Shown here: one piece after another, positions 18,518 through 28,604 of the stretch
How positions within the stretch are numbered: the stretch's first letter is position 1
Layout: each line of letters starts with the position of its first letter
Origin: Leptospira broomii serovar Hurstbridge str. 5399
GTDB taxonomy: Bacteria; Spirochaetota; Leptospiria; Leptospirales; Leptospiraceae
Direction of reading: 5' to 3'
DNA length: 64,000 nucleotides
Assembly: GCF_000243715.2 (NCBI RefSeq)
Contig: NZ_AHMO02000007.1
Location: forward strand, 310,001-374,000
Made by a program: the position numbers and the translations under genes
The notes under the pieces: generated by a model
The model's database searches: none
Told to the model about the DNA's origin: nothing
What the model saw: the letters and a program-made list of their open reading frames with translations, nothing else

Positions 18518-19474
18518 TTAATCCTTCAATTTTTTACGCACTTCCGCTAAGGCCAAAACTTCGCAATGTTCAAAGGATCCGTTTTCCGGAAATTGAATGT
18601 TTGAGAGGACTTGTAGGCCGAAATTTCCAAATTCGTTTTTGATCCATTTGCGTACTTGCATTGCGGTTTCGAGATCTCTTTTGGATCCGGGAGTTTGGGA
18701 TACGATATATTGCAGTAATTCTTGGATGCCACGCTTTGTCTTAACGCTGGTCATAAAGACGGGAGGTATGGCTCCTCCCGGGGTAAGGTCTCGCAAGAAT
18801 TCGAGTGTATTAGTCAACGTATGATAGCTGGCCAACGCTAAGGATTCTTCGTCGCATTTATTCAAGATAAAAGCGTTCGGGACCTCCATGATACCACTTT
18901 TCATAAATTGAATTTGATCTCCGCCGAGAGGGACGAGGACTAAAAAAGAGACATCCGCTAACTTGGATACCTCGATCTCATTTTGTCCGATGCCTACCGT
19001 CTCCACGAAAACAAAATCGAAGAAGCAGCGCAAAAGACGAATAACGTGATACGTATAAGGATTGACTCCGCCCAATTCTAATTGGCTCGGTTGGGATCGG
19101 AAATAAAGCCTCTTTTCCCTGGGCGGAAGAGACAACCTTGTCCTGTCTCCTAAGAGAGACCCGCCACTGATATGGCTAGACGGATCTACCGCGACGATCG
19201 CCATTTTCTTTTCGGGAAACGCTTTCAGAAATTCCGTGGAGAATTCTCCTAATAAGGAGGATTTTCCCGCTCCTGGCGTTCCGGTTAAACCTACGGTCAG
19301 AGCCTTTTTTTCGGTAAAGCCTTGCTCTCTCAACTCTTGAAAAAGAATTTTACGAAATTCGAATGAATCCGGCTTTTCTAATTCGGTAATCAGCTTCGCT
19401 AAGGGAAATTTTTCCCCCAACGCGGCTTCCTGAATTAAATTTTTGAGTTCTGTAGAGGTGTACCGCACCGCCAT
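18518..19474 (-). CDS. meaB: MeaB/ArgK-family GTPase, B12-mutase chaperone
   Basis: 318 residues. Walker A is GLTGTPGAGKSSL, followed by MAIVAVDPSSHISGGSLLGDR (the family's switch region), ETVGIGQNE and the base-recognition motif NKCDE. MeaB proteins load or protect adenosylcobalamin on acyl-CoA mutases using GTP hydrolysis. It starts three bases after the stop of the mutase gene on the same strand, the classic mutase-chaperone operon. Confidence 0.93.
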   Translation of the reverse strand: MAVRYTSTELKNLIQEAALGEKFPLAKLITELEKPDSFEFRKILFQELREQGFTEKKALTVGLTGTPGAGKSSLLGEFSTEFLKAFPEKKMAIVAVDPSSHISGGSLLGDRTRLSLPPREKRLYFRSQPSQLELGGVNPYTYHVIRLLRCFFDFVFVETVGIGQNEIEVSKLADVSFLVLVPLGGDQIQFMKSGIMEVPNAFILNKCDEESLALASYHTLTNTLEFLRDLTPGGAIPPVFMTSVKTKRGIQELLQYIVSQTPGSKRDLETAMQVRKWIKNEFGNFGLQVLSNIQFPENGSFEHCEVLALAEVRKKLKD

Positions 19475-19477
19475 AGT

Positions 19478-21490
19478 TTAGGCGGCGACGGGGGCCTTGG
19501 CAAGAATATCGATGATACGCTCCATAACGTCCATTAGATCGTAATCTTTCGGCGTAAATATCGCTTTGACTCCGATTTTGGTGAGCGCTTCAAAATCGGA
19601 ATGAGGGATGATTCCGCCGAAGACCACCGGAATATCCGCCTTATAATGCTTTAATTCTTCAAAGATCTGCCGAGCTAACTCAACATGAGATCCTGATAGA
19701 ATGGATACGCCGATAACATTCGCGTTTTCCTCCACTGCAGACTGAACGATATCCTCCGGAGTCAGACGAATTCCTGAATAGATAACATCGAATCCGGCAT
19801 GCTTCGCGGAAACGGCGATCATTTCGGCCCCGTTGGAATGTCCGTCTAATCCGGGTTTGCCGACAACGATTTTCGGACGAGCGCCGGTATCCTTCAGGAA
19901 CTTTTCCACTTTGGAACGGACGCGTGTGACCTTATCAGTTTCCAAATTTAATTTCTGCCCCTCGACTCCGGTTGCCGGTCTGTATTCTCCGAACACTTTA
20001 CGCAATACGTCGGACCATTCTCCCGTAGAAACCAAGGCTTTTGCACATTCGATGGAGGCGTACATTAGGTTTTTGCCGTTCTTAGCATCCTCTTCCAATC
20101 TTGTTAAAGATTCCGCAACTCTCTTGGGATCGCGTTTCGCTTTTACATCCGCCAGTACTTTGAGAGTTTGCTCCGCCGATTTAGGATCTACTTTGAAGAC
20201 GCCTCCGTCGGAATCGTTCGTAAGAGGAGAAGGAGTTCCCTCCTGCCATTTGTTTTTTCCTACGATGATGAGTTCGTTATTATTAATTTTAGCTAATCTT
20301 TCCGCCTGCGATTTCACGAGCTGTGTTTTCATATACCCGTTGTCAATTGCTTTGATTGCGCCGCCCATTTCTTTGATCTTTTCGATTTCCTTCGTTGCAT
20401 TCTCGATCAGTTCCTTGACCTTGCTTGCTACGACCGTTGATCCTTCGAACAAGTCGGGATATTCTAAAAGATCGGTTTCGTACGCGAGCACTTGCTGTAA
20501 ACGAAGCGACCATTGTTGATCCCAAGGACGGGGGAGGGAGAGAGCTTCATTCCAGGCAGGAAGTTGGAGAGCTCGACAACGAGCGTCTTTGCTTAGAGTT
20601 ACACCAAGAGCTTCGATCAGAATTCTCCAGGCGTTATTTTCCGGTTGCTCTTCCGTTAAACCTAAAGAGTTCACTTGCACCCCATAGCGGAAACGACGGA
20701 ATTTCTCGTTCTTCACGTCGTAGTTTTTCGCCGTGATCCGGTCCCACATTTCCGTGAAGGCGCGCATTTTGCACATTTCCTCGATAAAGCGAATTCCGGC
20801 GTTTACGAAAAATGAAATTCGTCCGACGCATTGTTCGAATTCTTCGTGGGTAAAACAATTTCTATCTTTTATTGCGTCCAATATCGCGATGGCTGTGGCA
20901 AGAGCAAACGCGAGTTCTTGAACCGGAGTGGCTCCGGCTTCCTGCAAATGGTACGAACAAATATTGGAAGGGTTCCATTTCGGGATTTTCTTTAGGCAGT
21001 ATTCGTACATATCCACGATGATCCGAATCGAATGTTCGGGCGGAAATATATATGTTCCTCTCGCAAGATATTCCTTGATTATGTCGTTTTGTGTCGTACC
21101 TTGAAGTTTGGTAACATCTTCGCCTCTTTCTTCCGCCAAAGCGACGTAAAGTGATAATAACCACATCGAAGTGCCGTTGATCGTCATCGAAGTGTTCATC
21201 TCTTCGATCGGAATTTTATCGAATAGGATTCGGAAGTCTTCTAGAGTGTTGATGGGAACTCCAACTTTGCCGATTTCAGGTCTCGCGATCGGATGATCCG
21301 AGCTATAGCCGCATTGTGTGGGGAGGTCAAAAGCGATGGATAGTCCGGTTTGGCCTTTCGAAAGGTTTTCGCGGAAGAGCTCGTTGGATTCCTTTGCATT
21401 CGTATGCCCGGCGTAGGTTCTGAAAATCCAAGCCGGTTCCTTGCTAGGGTTCCCACTTTTATCGTAAAGGATGTGATCTTTTCTTTCCAT
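19478..21490 (-). CDS. meaA: Adenosylcobalamin-dependent acyl-CoA mutase, MeaA type
   Basis: 670 residues. The catalytic barrel shows RTYAGHTNAKESN, GLSIAFDLPTQCGY, NTSMTINGTSMWLL and ICSYHLQEAGATPVQE. The C-terminal B12-binding domain has the DxHxxG motif (KPGLDGHSNGAEM) with SILSGSH and VVFGGIIP downstream. The absence of a separate small subunit, the length and the detailed sequence match MeaA (ethylmalonyl-CoA mutase) more than methylmalonyl-CoA mutase, though substrate cannot be fixed from sequence alone. It rearranges the carbon skeleton of a branched acyl-CoA. meaB follows directly. Confidence 0.88.
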   Translation of the reverse strand: MERKDHILYDKSGNPSKEPAWIFRTYAGHTNAKESNELFRENLSKGQTGLSIAFDLPTQCGYSSDHPIARPEIGKVGVPINTLEDFRILFDKIPIEEMNTSMTINGTSMWLLSLYVALAEERGEDVTKLQGTTQNDIIKEYLARGTYIFPPEHSIRIIVDMYEYCLKKIPKWNPSNICSYHLQEAGATPVQELAFALATAIAILDAIKDRNCFTHEEFEQCVGRISFFVNAGIRFIEEMCKMRAFTEMWDRITAKNYDVKNEKFRRFRYGVQVNSLGLTEEQPENNAWRILIEALGVTLSKDARCRALQLPAWNEALSLPRPWDQQWSLRLQQVLAYETDLLEYPDLFEGSTVVASKVKELIENATKEIEKIKEMGGAIKAIDNGYMKTQLVKSQAERLAKINNNELIIVGKNKWQEGTPSPLTNDSDGGVFKVDPKSAEQTLKVLADVKAKRDPKRVAESLTRLEEDAKNGKNLMYASIECAKALVSTGEWSDVLRKVFGEYRPATGVEGQKLNLETDKVTRVRSKVEKFLKDTGARPKIVVGKPGLDGHSNGAEMIAVSAKHAGFDVIYSGIRLTPEDIVQSAVEENANVIGVSILSGSHVELARQIFEELKHYKADIPVVFGGIIPHSDFEALTKIGVKAIFTPKDYDLMDVMERIIDILAKAPVAA

Positions 21491-21602
21491 CTTTGAGTCC
21501 TCGGGGAATATGCCTCTTAGTTTAGTTCAAAATGTGTTGGTATAATTTCACCTAAATTTTTAACGTTGCTCCGAAATCCGGAAGAATGAAAATACCTCAA
21601 AG

Positions 21603-22934
21603 ATGGACTTGGAACGAAACAGAAAAGCAAATCCCTTCCTTATTTTGGTCTCGGTCCTTTTTCTAACCGGACTTTTGACGATTCTCTATTCTTGGCACGG
21701 AGAGCCCAGCAACGGAGAATCATATCGGATCTTAGCAGAACTTCGGTCTTTGCAAGAAGACGGAAGATTCCTTTCCCCTCACGAACCTCTGGCGTTTCTT
21801 TTGCTTTCTCTGTGGAAGTCCGTCCTAAGTTTGAATTATATCCCGGCTTACGTATCTTTTGGCGCTTTTTTTCTGAGTGTCTCCGTCCATCTCTGCGCAT
21901 ATTTGCTCGAGAGGGAAACCTGGAAACTCAACCAATATTTGCTCTGTTACCTCGGGGCGATAAACCCTATGGTATACGGAGTTCCGTTTCAGCATCTACC
22001 CGAATTAGTCAGTTTTAGTTTTTTACTTTTGCTTTTTTTATCGTTCAGGATGGAAACCGTAGTCGATCTACTCATTCTTGTATCCTGTACTTTACTCGGA
22101 TTATTCTCTCATTTTACCTTCTTTTTGGTAGGCTTTACGATTTTCGTAATTAAGGCCGGCACGGTCGGGCTGAGAGAAAAAAAGAAAAACCAGTCCGTCT
22201 TTTTTAAACGAAGAAATATACCGAAATTATTTCTTTTCGGTTATCTATCGATCTTTGTCGTTACGGTAATACTTTTAGGTAATTTGGATTTTTACGGAAA
22301 ACAATCGTTTGCTTATATGGGCCGTCAGGCTTGGAGCTATTTGTTAGGTTTCGGAACTTTCGTTTTCATTTTGGGGGCGGGGACTTTTCTGCTTCGTTCC
22401 GAGAGGGAGTTAAATTCGCTCCCGGCATCGATCGCAATGTTTTTTCTCCTTGCTGCGTCCGGATACTTTACGGTTCGGCCGGTAGTCGGATTGGATTCCG
22501 TAAAACTGAATTCTTTATCTAAAGATATTGTTTCGTTAAGGGGAAGGGGAGTTCTCGATACCAACGAAAGAATATTCGTAAACGGTGATACCGCAGCGTA
22601 TGTGTACTTTTATACGAAGCAAAAATTATCCTTTCAAGAGAGGGACGGTTTTTCCGATCACGATTATATTCTAATTTCGGAAATTTGGCCTGTAGATAGA
22701 AAACTGTTGCAGCGCGAAGTGAAGTCCAAGTCCGCTCAGTATCTATTCGTTTCGGGGGATCGGATTTTGATCAACGGTCTTTTGTGGAAGAGAATACAGA
22801 ATGACGCGAGTTTGAAAACCTTGAAGCATAAGTCGGTAGTCGCCAGGCAAGAATTGGAAAGCGACTCGGGCTATGATCGCCTTCGCGCATTTTTGACCGG
22901 GACGATAACTTCGTCGAAGATCCCTCGTTCATGA
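21603..22934 (+). CDS. Multi-spanning membrane protein, glycosyltransferase-like layout
   Basis: 443 residues with about eight hydrophobic helices over the first 300 residues (for example LILVSVLFLTGLLTILYSW, YVSFGAFFLSVSVHLCAYLL, LFGYLSIFVVTVILLG) and a soluble C-terminal domain of about 150 residues. The layout resembles membrane proteins of lipid or polysaccharide assembly (an ArnT/PMT-like topology), but I see no catalytic motif that proves it. It overlaps the methyltransferase start by ATGA (22931-22934), so the two act together. Confidence 0.7.
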   Translation: MDLERNRKANPFLILVSVLFLTGLLTILYSWHGEPSNGESYRILAELRSLQEDGRFLSPHEPLAFLLLSLWKSVLSLNYIPAYVSFGAFFLSVSVHLCAYLLERETWKLNQYLLCYLGAINPMVYGVPFQHLPELVSFSFLLLLFLSFRMETVVDLLILVSCTLLGLFSHFTFFLVGFTIFVIKAGTVGLREKKKNQSVFFKRRNIPKLFLFGYLSIFVVTVILLGNLDFYGKQSFAYMGRQAWSYLLGFGTFVFILGAGTFLLRSERELNSLPASIAMFFLLAASGYFTVRPVVGLDSVKLNSLSKDIVSLRGRGVLDTNERIFVNGDTAAYVYFYTKQKLSFQERDGFSDHDYILISEIWPVDRKLLQREVKSKSAQYLFVSGDRILINGLLWKRIQNDASLKTLKHKSVVARQELESDSGYDRLRAFLTGTITSSKIPRS

Positions 22935-23620
22935 TCTCCGGAAAGAAGGATAAAAAAGATAGCGATTATATCGCATATGGGGCAAACGGCCTACCGTTCG
23001 AAAGGTCTTATTGGAAGGAGATTTACGGAACTGGAGTGGACGTAGACGCTTCGTTTAATGCGAGAGAGCATGCGAAGTATATTAAATCTCTGATGGAGTT
23101 GATGCAAATCCCGGTCTATAGTTTGGCCGACTTTGGTTTCGGAAAAGCGCTACTCCTTAAAGAAATGGTAAAAGCCTTTCAACCCGGCAGAATTTTCGGG
23201 ATCGATCCGTCCGAAGAGATGATCGACGCAATCGGATCGCAAAAGTGGATTCGAGGTTATAACCTTTCCTTTTTACATAGCACGATTCAAGAGATGGATC
23301 CGAAATATTTTGTGGGAGCTCCTTTCGACCTGGGGATTTGCAATTCGGTCGTTCAGTACATTGAGAAGGACGAACTGAAAGGAGTATTCGGAAAACTTCA
23401 TTCGATCGTTCGATATCTTTATTTCACGGTCCCGACTAAGAAAGATTATACGCGTATGAAAAAAGAAATTTATTTTTCCGATCCCTTTGCGCACGAAAGA
23501 AGTAAGGATTTTTACGAAAAACTGATTCGTCCTTATTTTAGGCGGGTAGCTTTTAACCTGCTGGAAAGCCGAATCGTGGAGAATTCGCAGTTTAGCGACG
23601 AATTCTTTACCGATCCTTGA
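22931..23620 (+). CDS. SAM-dependent class I methyltransferase
   Basis: 229 residues. The SAM-binding motif I reads LADFGFGKALLLKEM, with Phe in place of the usual Gly-x-Gly first position, followed by the acidic loop FGIDPSEEMI and post-I strand FDLGICNSVVQYI. This is a small class I methyltransferase fold of the Methyltransf_11/25 kind. Start overlaps the stop of the membrane protein gene (ATGA). Substrate unknown; a sugar or lipid modified by the partner membrane protein is a reasonable guess. Confidence 0.8.
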   Translation: MISGKKDKKDSDYIAYGANGLPFERSYWKEIYGTGVDVDASFNAREHAKYIKSLMELMQIPVYSLADFGFGKALLLKEMVKAFQPGRIFGIDPSEEMIDAIGSQKWIRGYNLSFLHSTIQEMDPKYFVGAPFDLGICNSVVQYIEKDELKGVFGKLHSIVRYLYFTVPTKKDYTRMKKEIYFSDPFAHERSKDFYEKLIRPYFRRVAFNLLESRIVENSQFSDEFFTDP

Positions 23621-24096
23621 AAGCCCGATATCTTTATCATAAAAATTTCTCTGCGAACTTTCTTTGCCTAATCTCCGGAATTTTCCTTTAACTCAGATTG
23701 CCTCGTCGGAACATCTTGCGATTACTTCCGGTCATTTTCTTAAACTCGAGGTAGAATGCCGAACGAGAGCTAAATCCGCCTTATCGCCGATATTTGCGGT
23801 AGTTTCGCTCGGAAATTCAACGAGCAGAAATTTAGCTTCCTCTACTCGGTATTGATTCGAAAGAGCCGGAACGCCGGTTTTAAATTCGGTATTGATTATT
23901 TAGGAAAGGCGTTGCCAGCGGAAACAATTCGACCGAAGCGGAAATCAATGCGAGCTTTAACACGGTCTTCGATTGCGAAGCAAGTACGGTGAAAGTCGTC
24001 GCTTCTCCCAAGCATGCCCACGCTTTGGTATATGTGGGACCTGTCGGTGTTAACATGGAAACGCCGAATAAAATGCCCGTCGAATACGCGCTAGGA
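23621..24096. other. 476-bp region with decayed coding-like segments
   Basis: Several short frames on both strands are open (plus 23896-24154 without a start; minus 23880-24128), none convincing. On the minus strand two different frames end in near-identical short peptides (LNNQYR and LSNQYR), reflecting a 12-base direct repeat, TCGGTATTGATT, near 23844 and 23886. This could be a rotted gene remnant, but I cannot name the parent. Confidence 0.35.
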
Positions 24097-25033
24097 TCAT
24101 TTAAGTCGGGGGGCAACGACTCCGGCAATAGTATTAATTTTCTTTTGAACTAGTCTGCGGAGGTCCGTTATTTTGAAAGAAGCCCGTCCGACAATAGCAT
24201 CGAATGGAACATCCTTTTCCATTTTCCGCAAGCTATTTCGTATCCATTTAAGATCATTCATCTCGGATATTTTTCCCGATTGTATCAATATCCGAACGGT
24301 ATCAAATTCAAATTTTCTTAAATGGATTTGGATTAAGAACGTTACCGGAACTCTGGATATCAGTTTAGCCCACGGACTGCTCGGATTTATTTGCGATTCG
24401 ACGGACGTCATTCTCTCCAGAATGTGATCGTCGCTAGGAAATTCGGAATATTCTGCCGTGCTAATGCGATCGGGAATGTCAATTTCCGTAGGTTCTTTTA
24501 CTTCGACTCTTTCGATAATACTAGTAAGAATCTCTTTCCGACGAGTATCTTCATAGTCAAAGGGGAATGAATTGAGAACTCTTTGGAATTCTTGGAGCAT
24601 GACTGTGACATTTACGTATCGTCCCAAAAGGGTATTATTATGTTCTCTAATTTTCGGAAACAATTCCCTCGTAATTAAAAACGGCGATTTCTTTTTGAAA
24701 AATGTTGCTTCGTATATTTGCTCTAATTTTTTTTTCCGCATACGACCTAATTTCGCCCACTATCTTAGAATCCGCATAAATGTAGGCATCCACGCCCATA
24801 TCTTGATTTCTAATTCCAGTATGAGGATCCGGTAAAACGACTTTGATTATAAAAATATACTTCGCTTCACGCAGAATTTCTAGGATTTTCCGTACTTTAG
24901 AAGCATCTTGATAGATTAGTGCGCTTGCTTCCCGAATGAAAGTATCGGAATAAGGAATTACATCTTCGTTTTGCAGGTGAATTCTCTTAATCTCTTCCAC
25001 TAATTCCAAAGCATATTTAATGTCTTCTTCCAA
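24097..25033 (-). pseudogene. Unknown protein gene broken by a frameshift in a 9-A run
   Basis: Two overlapping minus-strand frames, 24647-25033 (128 codons) and 24097-24741 (214 codons), join smoothly if one base is removed from the run of nine A (T9 at 24727-24735 on the + strand). With eight A the protein would read ...[25 protein letters not shown]... and continue for about 312 residues. The peptide after the frameshift in the first frame ([10 protein letters not shown]...) is low quality, supporting a break. The protein is soluble, helical and charged; I do not recognise its family. It could be a true pseudogene, a phase-variable gene or a sequencing slip. Confidence 0.65.
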
Positions 25034-25503
25034 TTTTCCGCTAACCTATTCGCGAACGGGATTTAAGAAAGTTTCCCGAAATTGCCTTTTTGGCATTCGC
25101 TTGTTAGAATATATTGATGCAATGATGGATAGTTCTTACAATATTAAGACCCTGAGGCCGCATCGCTCGATATAAAGTTCCTACAGTACACCTAATCTAT
25201 GTAATACTATAAACAATCGGTCAACGCTATTTTACCGGTAGTCAGTAGATAAAAATTCGAATTACGTTAATTTTGTGGTCTCGAAGTTACTCAAACCGTT
25301 CAAACAAGGTGAAAGCAACGCGTTCTAATAATACGGTAAAATTGACCTTTGTTTTTCCAAAGCGAGCGCGATTCAATCCGGGTTTTTCCTCGGAACGGAA
25401 AATTCATATATTAGCAATTTTAGAATTAACTTTATAAAATTTAAAGCCGACTATTTAGAATCTTTAGCTAATCAATCGGCTTTAAAAGTTCTTTATCATA
25501 TTC
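25034..25503. other. 470-bp intergenic region
   Basis: No gene seen. Its right end holds the inverted repeat listed separately. A stretch GTTCCTACAGTACAC (25178) resembles short sequences that I recall as frequent in Leptospira intergenic DNA. Confidence 0.45.
25440..25486 (-). terminator. Inverted repeat downstream of the PilZ gene
   Basis: TTTAAAGCCGA (25440-25450) and TCGGCTTTAAA (25476-25486) form an 11-base perfect stem with a 25-base loop. On the minus strand the stem is followed by TTTTATAAAG, so it may terminate the gene at 25504-26007. The loop is long for an intrinsic terminator. Confidence 0.5.
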
Positions 25504-26007
25504 TTATTCGTCTATCGTTAAACTTAAAGCGATGACTCGATCAGGTAAGGAAATTTCGGACGTGAATTTAATTCCAATAATATAATTAATCGAATCGGAA
25601 TCGTTGGATCTTTCATTTCTGACGATAACCCCTTCAAAATCTAGCTCGCCGAATACCTCTCCGGTTATTTTGCCAGAGACCGATGATCCGACGGGAGGCG
25701 GCTCTTTCGAGTTATCCTGCACTAAAATTCCCATTCCAATCTCAGAGATGTTCGCGACTAATCCGGATATTGATAGATCGTCGCAAATGAGCGTTGTGGA
25801 AAGCTCCGACAGCTCTTTCGAAATTAGTCGTTCACGTTCGCGTTTATATTTCATGTCAGTATTGCAGTCCTCGAAATGTGGTATTGATCGGCTTGTAAAG
25901 GTTTCAATCATTCGTTCCATTGCTCTTTGAAGCAATCGATATCGATTATAGTTGAATGATATCTTGAAATTCCTTTTTATCAAAAGAAATTTATTTCCAA
26001 AATACAT
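25504..26007 (-). CDS. PilZ-like domain protein
   Basis: 167 residues by the longest frame. An N-terminal RERER-containing stretch, then ISGLVANISEIGMGILV and a following beta barrel (GSSVSGKITGEVFGELDFEGVIVRNER...INYIIGIKF) resemble PilZ domains, which bind cyclic-di-GMP through RxxxR and D/NxSxxG motifs; here the second motif reads NISEIG. The first 29 residues lack a Shine-Dalgarno and an internal ATG (25920) may be the true start. A c-di-GMP effector role is plausible. Confidence 0.65.
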   Translation of the reverse strand: MYFGNKFLLIKRNFKISFNYNRYRLLQRAMERMIETFTSRSIPHFEDCNTDMKYKRERERLISKELSELSTTLICDDLSISGLVANISEIGMGILVQDNSKEPPPVGSSVSGKITGEVFGELDFEGVIVRNERSNDSDSINYIIGIKFTSEISLPDRVIALSLTIDE

Positions 26008-26225
26008 ATTCTATTATTTTTCTCGATAGTTTGCATGCTATCCAAATTATGGAATTATGCTATATCTGCCATTTTTATGTTGTTCGAAGGGCAAACTTAA
26101 AAGCGGGAAGCTGTAAGAGTTTCAAAGCGATGCTGGATCGTATTTTGAATAATTCTAACCGAGTGGGGCAGCGCGGCATTTATTTTGGATATCGCCTTTG
26201 TCCGAAAGGGTCCGTCGTCTGAAGG

Positions 26226-26357
26226 TTAGAATCCTTCAGGTTTCTCGTTTTCATCATGAAGATGCTTTGAGGAAAATAGTCTCTTTAAATACAGCAGAGC
26301 AACTATCGAGAAAATGAATCCGATAATTTGAACGAAAAATTGGAATGTGCTGTCCAT
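26226..26357 (-). CDS. 43-residue single-pass membrane protein
   Basis: A short frame starts at ATG 26355-26357 with a strong ribosome-binding site (GGAGG, eight bases upstream) and ends in TAA at 26226-26228. The peptide begins MDSTFQFFVQIIGFIFSIVAL, one membrane helix, followed by a basic turn (LKRLFSSKH) and an acidic tail. The stop lies inside a small hairpin (CTGAAGG...CCTTCAG). I know no family; the good start signal and amphipathic layout argue for a real small gene. Confidence 0.55.
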   Translation of the reverse strand: MDSTFQFFVQIIGFIFSIVALLYLKRLFSSKHLHDENEKPEGF

Positions 26358-26850
26358 AAATGAATCCTCCAAATCGAATATAGGCTAAAGTAGTTAGAAG
26401 TCTTATTTATAGTTTGTAAAAGATTCCTAAACAAATGATTTCAACTGATTTCATTTAACAGGCGTAAGTTTCTAATTTTTCATTTTTTCGTCGGAATTTA
26501 ACTACTTAACCGATTTGCTTCCCGATTGCTCGCTATCCGTAAAGCGCATCATATATAGTAGGTTACAGAATTTCCGCAAGAGGATGAAACGGAAATGTGT
26601 CAGTGCGCAAGTGAAATTCAAAATGATTCCGGCTTTCGATAGGAAGGTTAGAAAATGAATGTGAGTTTACGATTTATGCGTAGGAAAGTCCGATATATAT
26701 ATATAAACCGATATAACTTAGGCGAGGCTTTGGTAGAAGGAGACGGAACATTGGAGGTATTCGATCAAAGAATTCCTCCGGGAATATCGATCGGCGTTCT
26801 CCCGCGTATTCGCAGCTTGAGCCGAAGCAACAATGATCCGATTCCGACTA
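26358..26850. other. 493-bp intergenic region
   Basis: A+T-rich spacer. A plus-strand frame at 26655-26909 overlaps the end of the opposite gene and has no recognisable features. No promoter or RNA element could be called with confidence. Confidence 0.45.
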
Positions 26851-28020
26851 CTACGAAACACGCTTATTTAATATTTTTAAATACTCTTTTCGAAGCGCGA
26901 TTAAGTTAGATTCCAATCTTTTCCTGTTCAGGTCCTGCCCGCTTTCAAGCTGGAATTCAAGACCTAAATATAAAGTACTAGGTTTTTCGAAGGCTGTCCA
27001 TCTAACAGCGCCTGTTATCGGAATACCTGCCTGCCCGCGAAAAACTATATCAAACTGTAGTTCTTTTCTTTTCGAAAGTTTTTCGGAGATAGCCGGGTCG
27101 TCGATTCTTAAGCGCATACCTGAATTGGAGATATCCATAATTTTAAAGTGGGTGGTAATTTTTGTCGAATTAGCGCTTAAAATTAAATTGGTAATCTCTT
27201 GAGACAATGATTCTATATTCGAAAGATCATCGGGAGTATACTGGATCGATTTGCTGCGCATCTGTATAAATCCGATTGAGACGGGGATTCCGTTATCATT
27301 CGGATAAAGAATCGGAACGATTATTTCCGAAAGAACGCCGTTTACTCTATATTCACGAATTTTTGATAGAATATCGGTGTCGGTATTCGGCCCGCAAACG
27401 TTAAGAGAAATGTATTCGGAGCGAAAACAATTAGGATTGGAAGTGTCTGCAATGAATAAGGGTTTTTGATTCTTCTTTACCGCTTCGAATTTGTTATTTT
27501 GTCCTCCCCTAAAAATATCTATAACTACGTCCCCGAGGTTCGTATTTTGGAGAATTCTTTTATACTTCTCGAAACTTTCAAATACGATATTCGGTAACGC
27601 GAACTTAGTTTTATCGATAATCGATCTATGACAAAGGATATTGGTGACGTAGGCAATCTCCATAGGCATGGGAAGGCGTTCAAGATTTCGCCCTTTTTTC
27701 GCTATACATAAACTCTCTAGTTTGAATATACAATTTCCGTTGTTTAGTTGCTCTACGAATATGCAATTTATTTCTATGTAAGCCGCCAACATTCGGAAGA
27801 AAGCAATTCGATTTCCTTGATGGGGGTTAAACGTCTCCGGCACAGTTAAGACTAGTCGATTTCCGCCTTCCAACACTTTTATTATTCTGACTTCCTGGGT
27901 AAAAGGAGGAGTTTTTACGAACATTCTCTGATCCAAAAGATGCTGCTTTATTACCTGCAATTTCTGATGTTGGTCTAAAATAAATTCCAGGTTTCTAATG
28001 GACTTTTCTTCGTAGTTCAT
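26851..28020 (-). CDS. DUF1577 / PilZ two-part protein
   Basis: 389 residues. The N-terminal 270 residues match the layout of DUF1577, a family that I know chiefly from Leptospira, and the C-terminal 110 residues look like a PilZ domain (FKIMDISNSGMRLRI, the D/NxSxxG motif, then GAVRWTAFEKPSTLYLGLEF). A conserved RxxxR arm is not obvious. It probably responds to cyclic-di-GMP. A second PilZ-like gene lies 840 bases away on the same strand, with the 43-residue membrane protein gene between them. Confidence 0.72.
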   Translation of the reverse strand: MNYEEKSIRNLEFILDQHQKLQVIKQHLLDQRMFVKTPPFTQEVRIIKVLEGGNRLVLTVPETFNPHQGNRIAFFRMLAAYIEINCIFVEQLNNGNCIFKLESLCIAKKGRNLERLPMPMEIAYVTNILCHRSIIDKTKFALPNIVFESFEKYKRILQNTNLGDVVIDIFRGGQNNKFEAVKKNQKPLFIADTSNPNCFRSEYISLNVCGPNTDTDILSKIREYRVNGVLSEIIVPILYPNDNGIPVSIGFIQMRSKSIQYTPDDLSNIESLSQEITNLILSANSTKITTHFKIMDISNSGMRLRIDDPAISEKLSKRKELQFDIVFRGQAGIPITGAVRWTAFEKPSTLYLGLEFQLESGQDLNRKRLESNLIALRKEYLKILNKRVS

Positions 28021-28604
28021 CGGATTTCGACCTCACGAGTAGTTTCGATCTACAGTTCAATTGACGAAGAATTGACTGAAAATCTGCGTATAGATTCCTC
28101 CCTAATTTTTTAAACGATTAGAATTTCAGTGCCTATTTTTTAAGCATGAGCAAAGCGATTTATTTCGACGAGGCGGAAAAACGAAGATATCCATCTGTTA
28201 TCAATAAATTATTATCGTTTTAAACATTAAGGATTACTGATTAATATTCCAATCGGAGCGCTGAGCTTATGTAAGGTCTCCAGCGATTCGAAAGATAAAT
28301 TTTTGAGTAAAGTTGCGATAGGTAACCTCATTTCGCTATTATAGTCCGGGGCCTGTTAGAAGTATTCAATCAAATGCACCGCAGAGTATCGTTCTTGAAT
28401 TGCGAGTTTATCGTAGGAAGTGCAATTTTCGGTAGGGCAGGGGATTTCCTTTTTCAAATGAGAGCAAAACTCATAGAATATTGTAATTAAAATGTAATTA
28501 TTACGTTATAAAAACGAAATAATTTTATGATTTTGAAATTTCTCTATTGTTAATTTTACTACGAGGTATAGTATCCTTTAGCATCGCCGATGGAGGTGAG
28601 TACT
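28021..28604. other. 584-bp intergenic region
   Basis: Divergent upstream region of the DUF1577 gene and the secreted protein at 28605. No gene seen. The last 150 bases before 28590 are very A+T-rich and should hold the promoter of the secreted-protein gene, but I cannot place -35/-10 boxes confidently. Confidence 0.45.

Noticed and set aside
23880..24128. Minus-strand 82-codon frame as a gene
   Set aside because: No ribosome-binding site, overlaps the end of another gene, and an equally long open frame runs on the opposite strand.
26190..26260. tRNA-like T-arm (GAAGG-TTAGAAT-CCTTC)
   Set aside because: No matching acceptor stem, D-arm or anticodon arm upstream; the hairpin overlaps the stop of the 43-residue gene.
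26655..26909. 84-codon frame with a weak ribosome-binding site
   Set aside because: Its end overlaps the 3' end of the DUF1577 gene and its composition shows no protein-like features.
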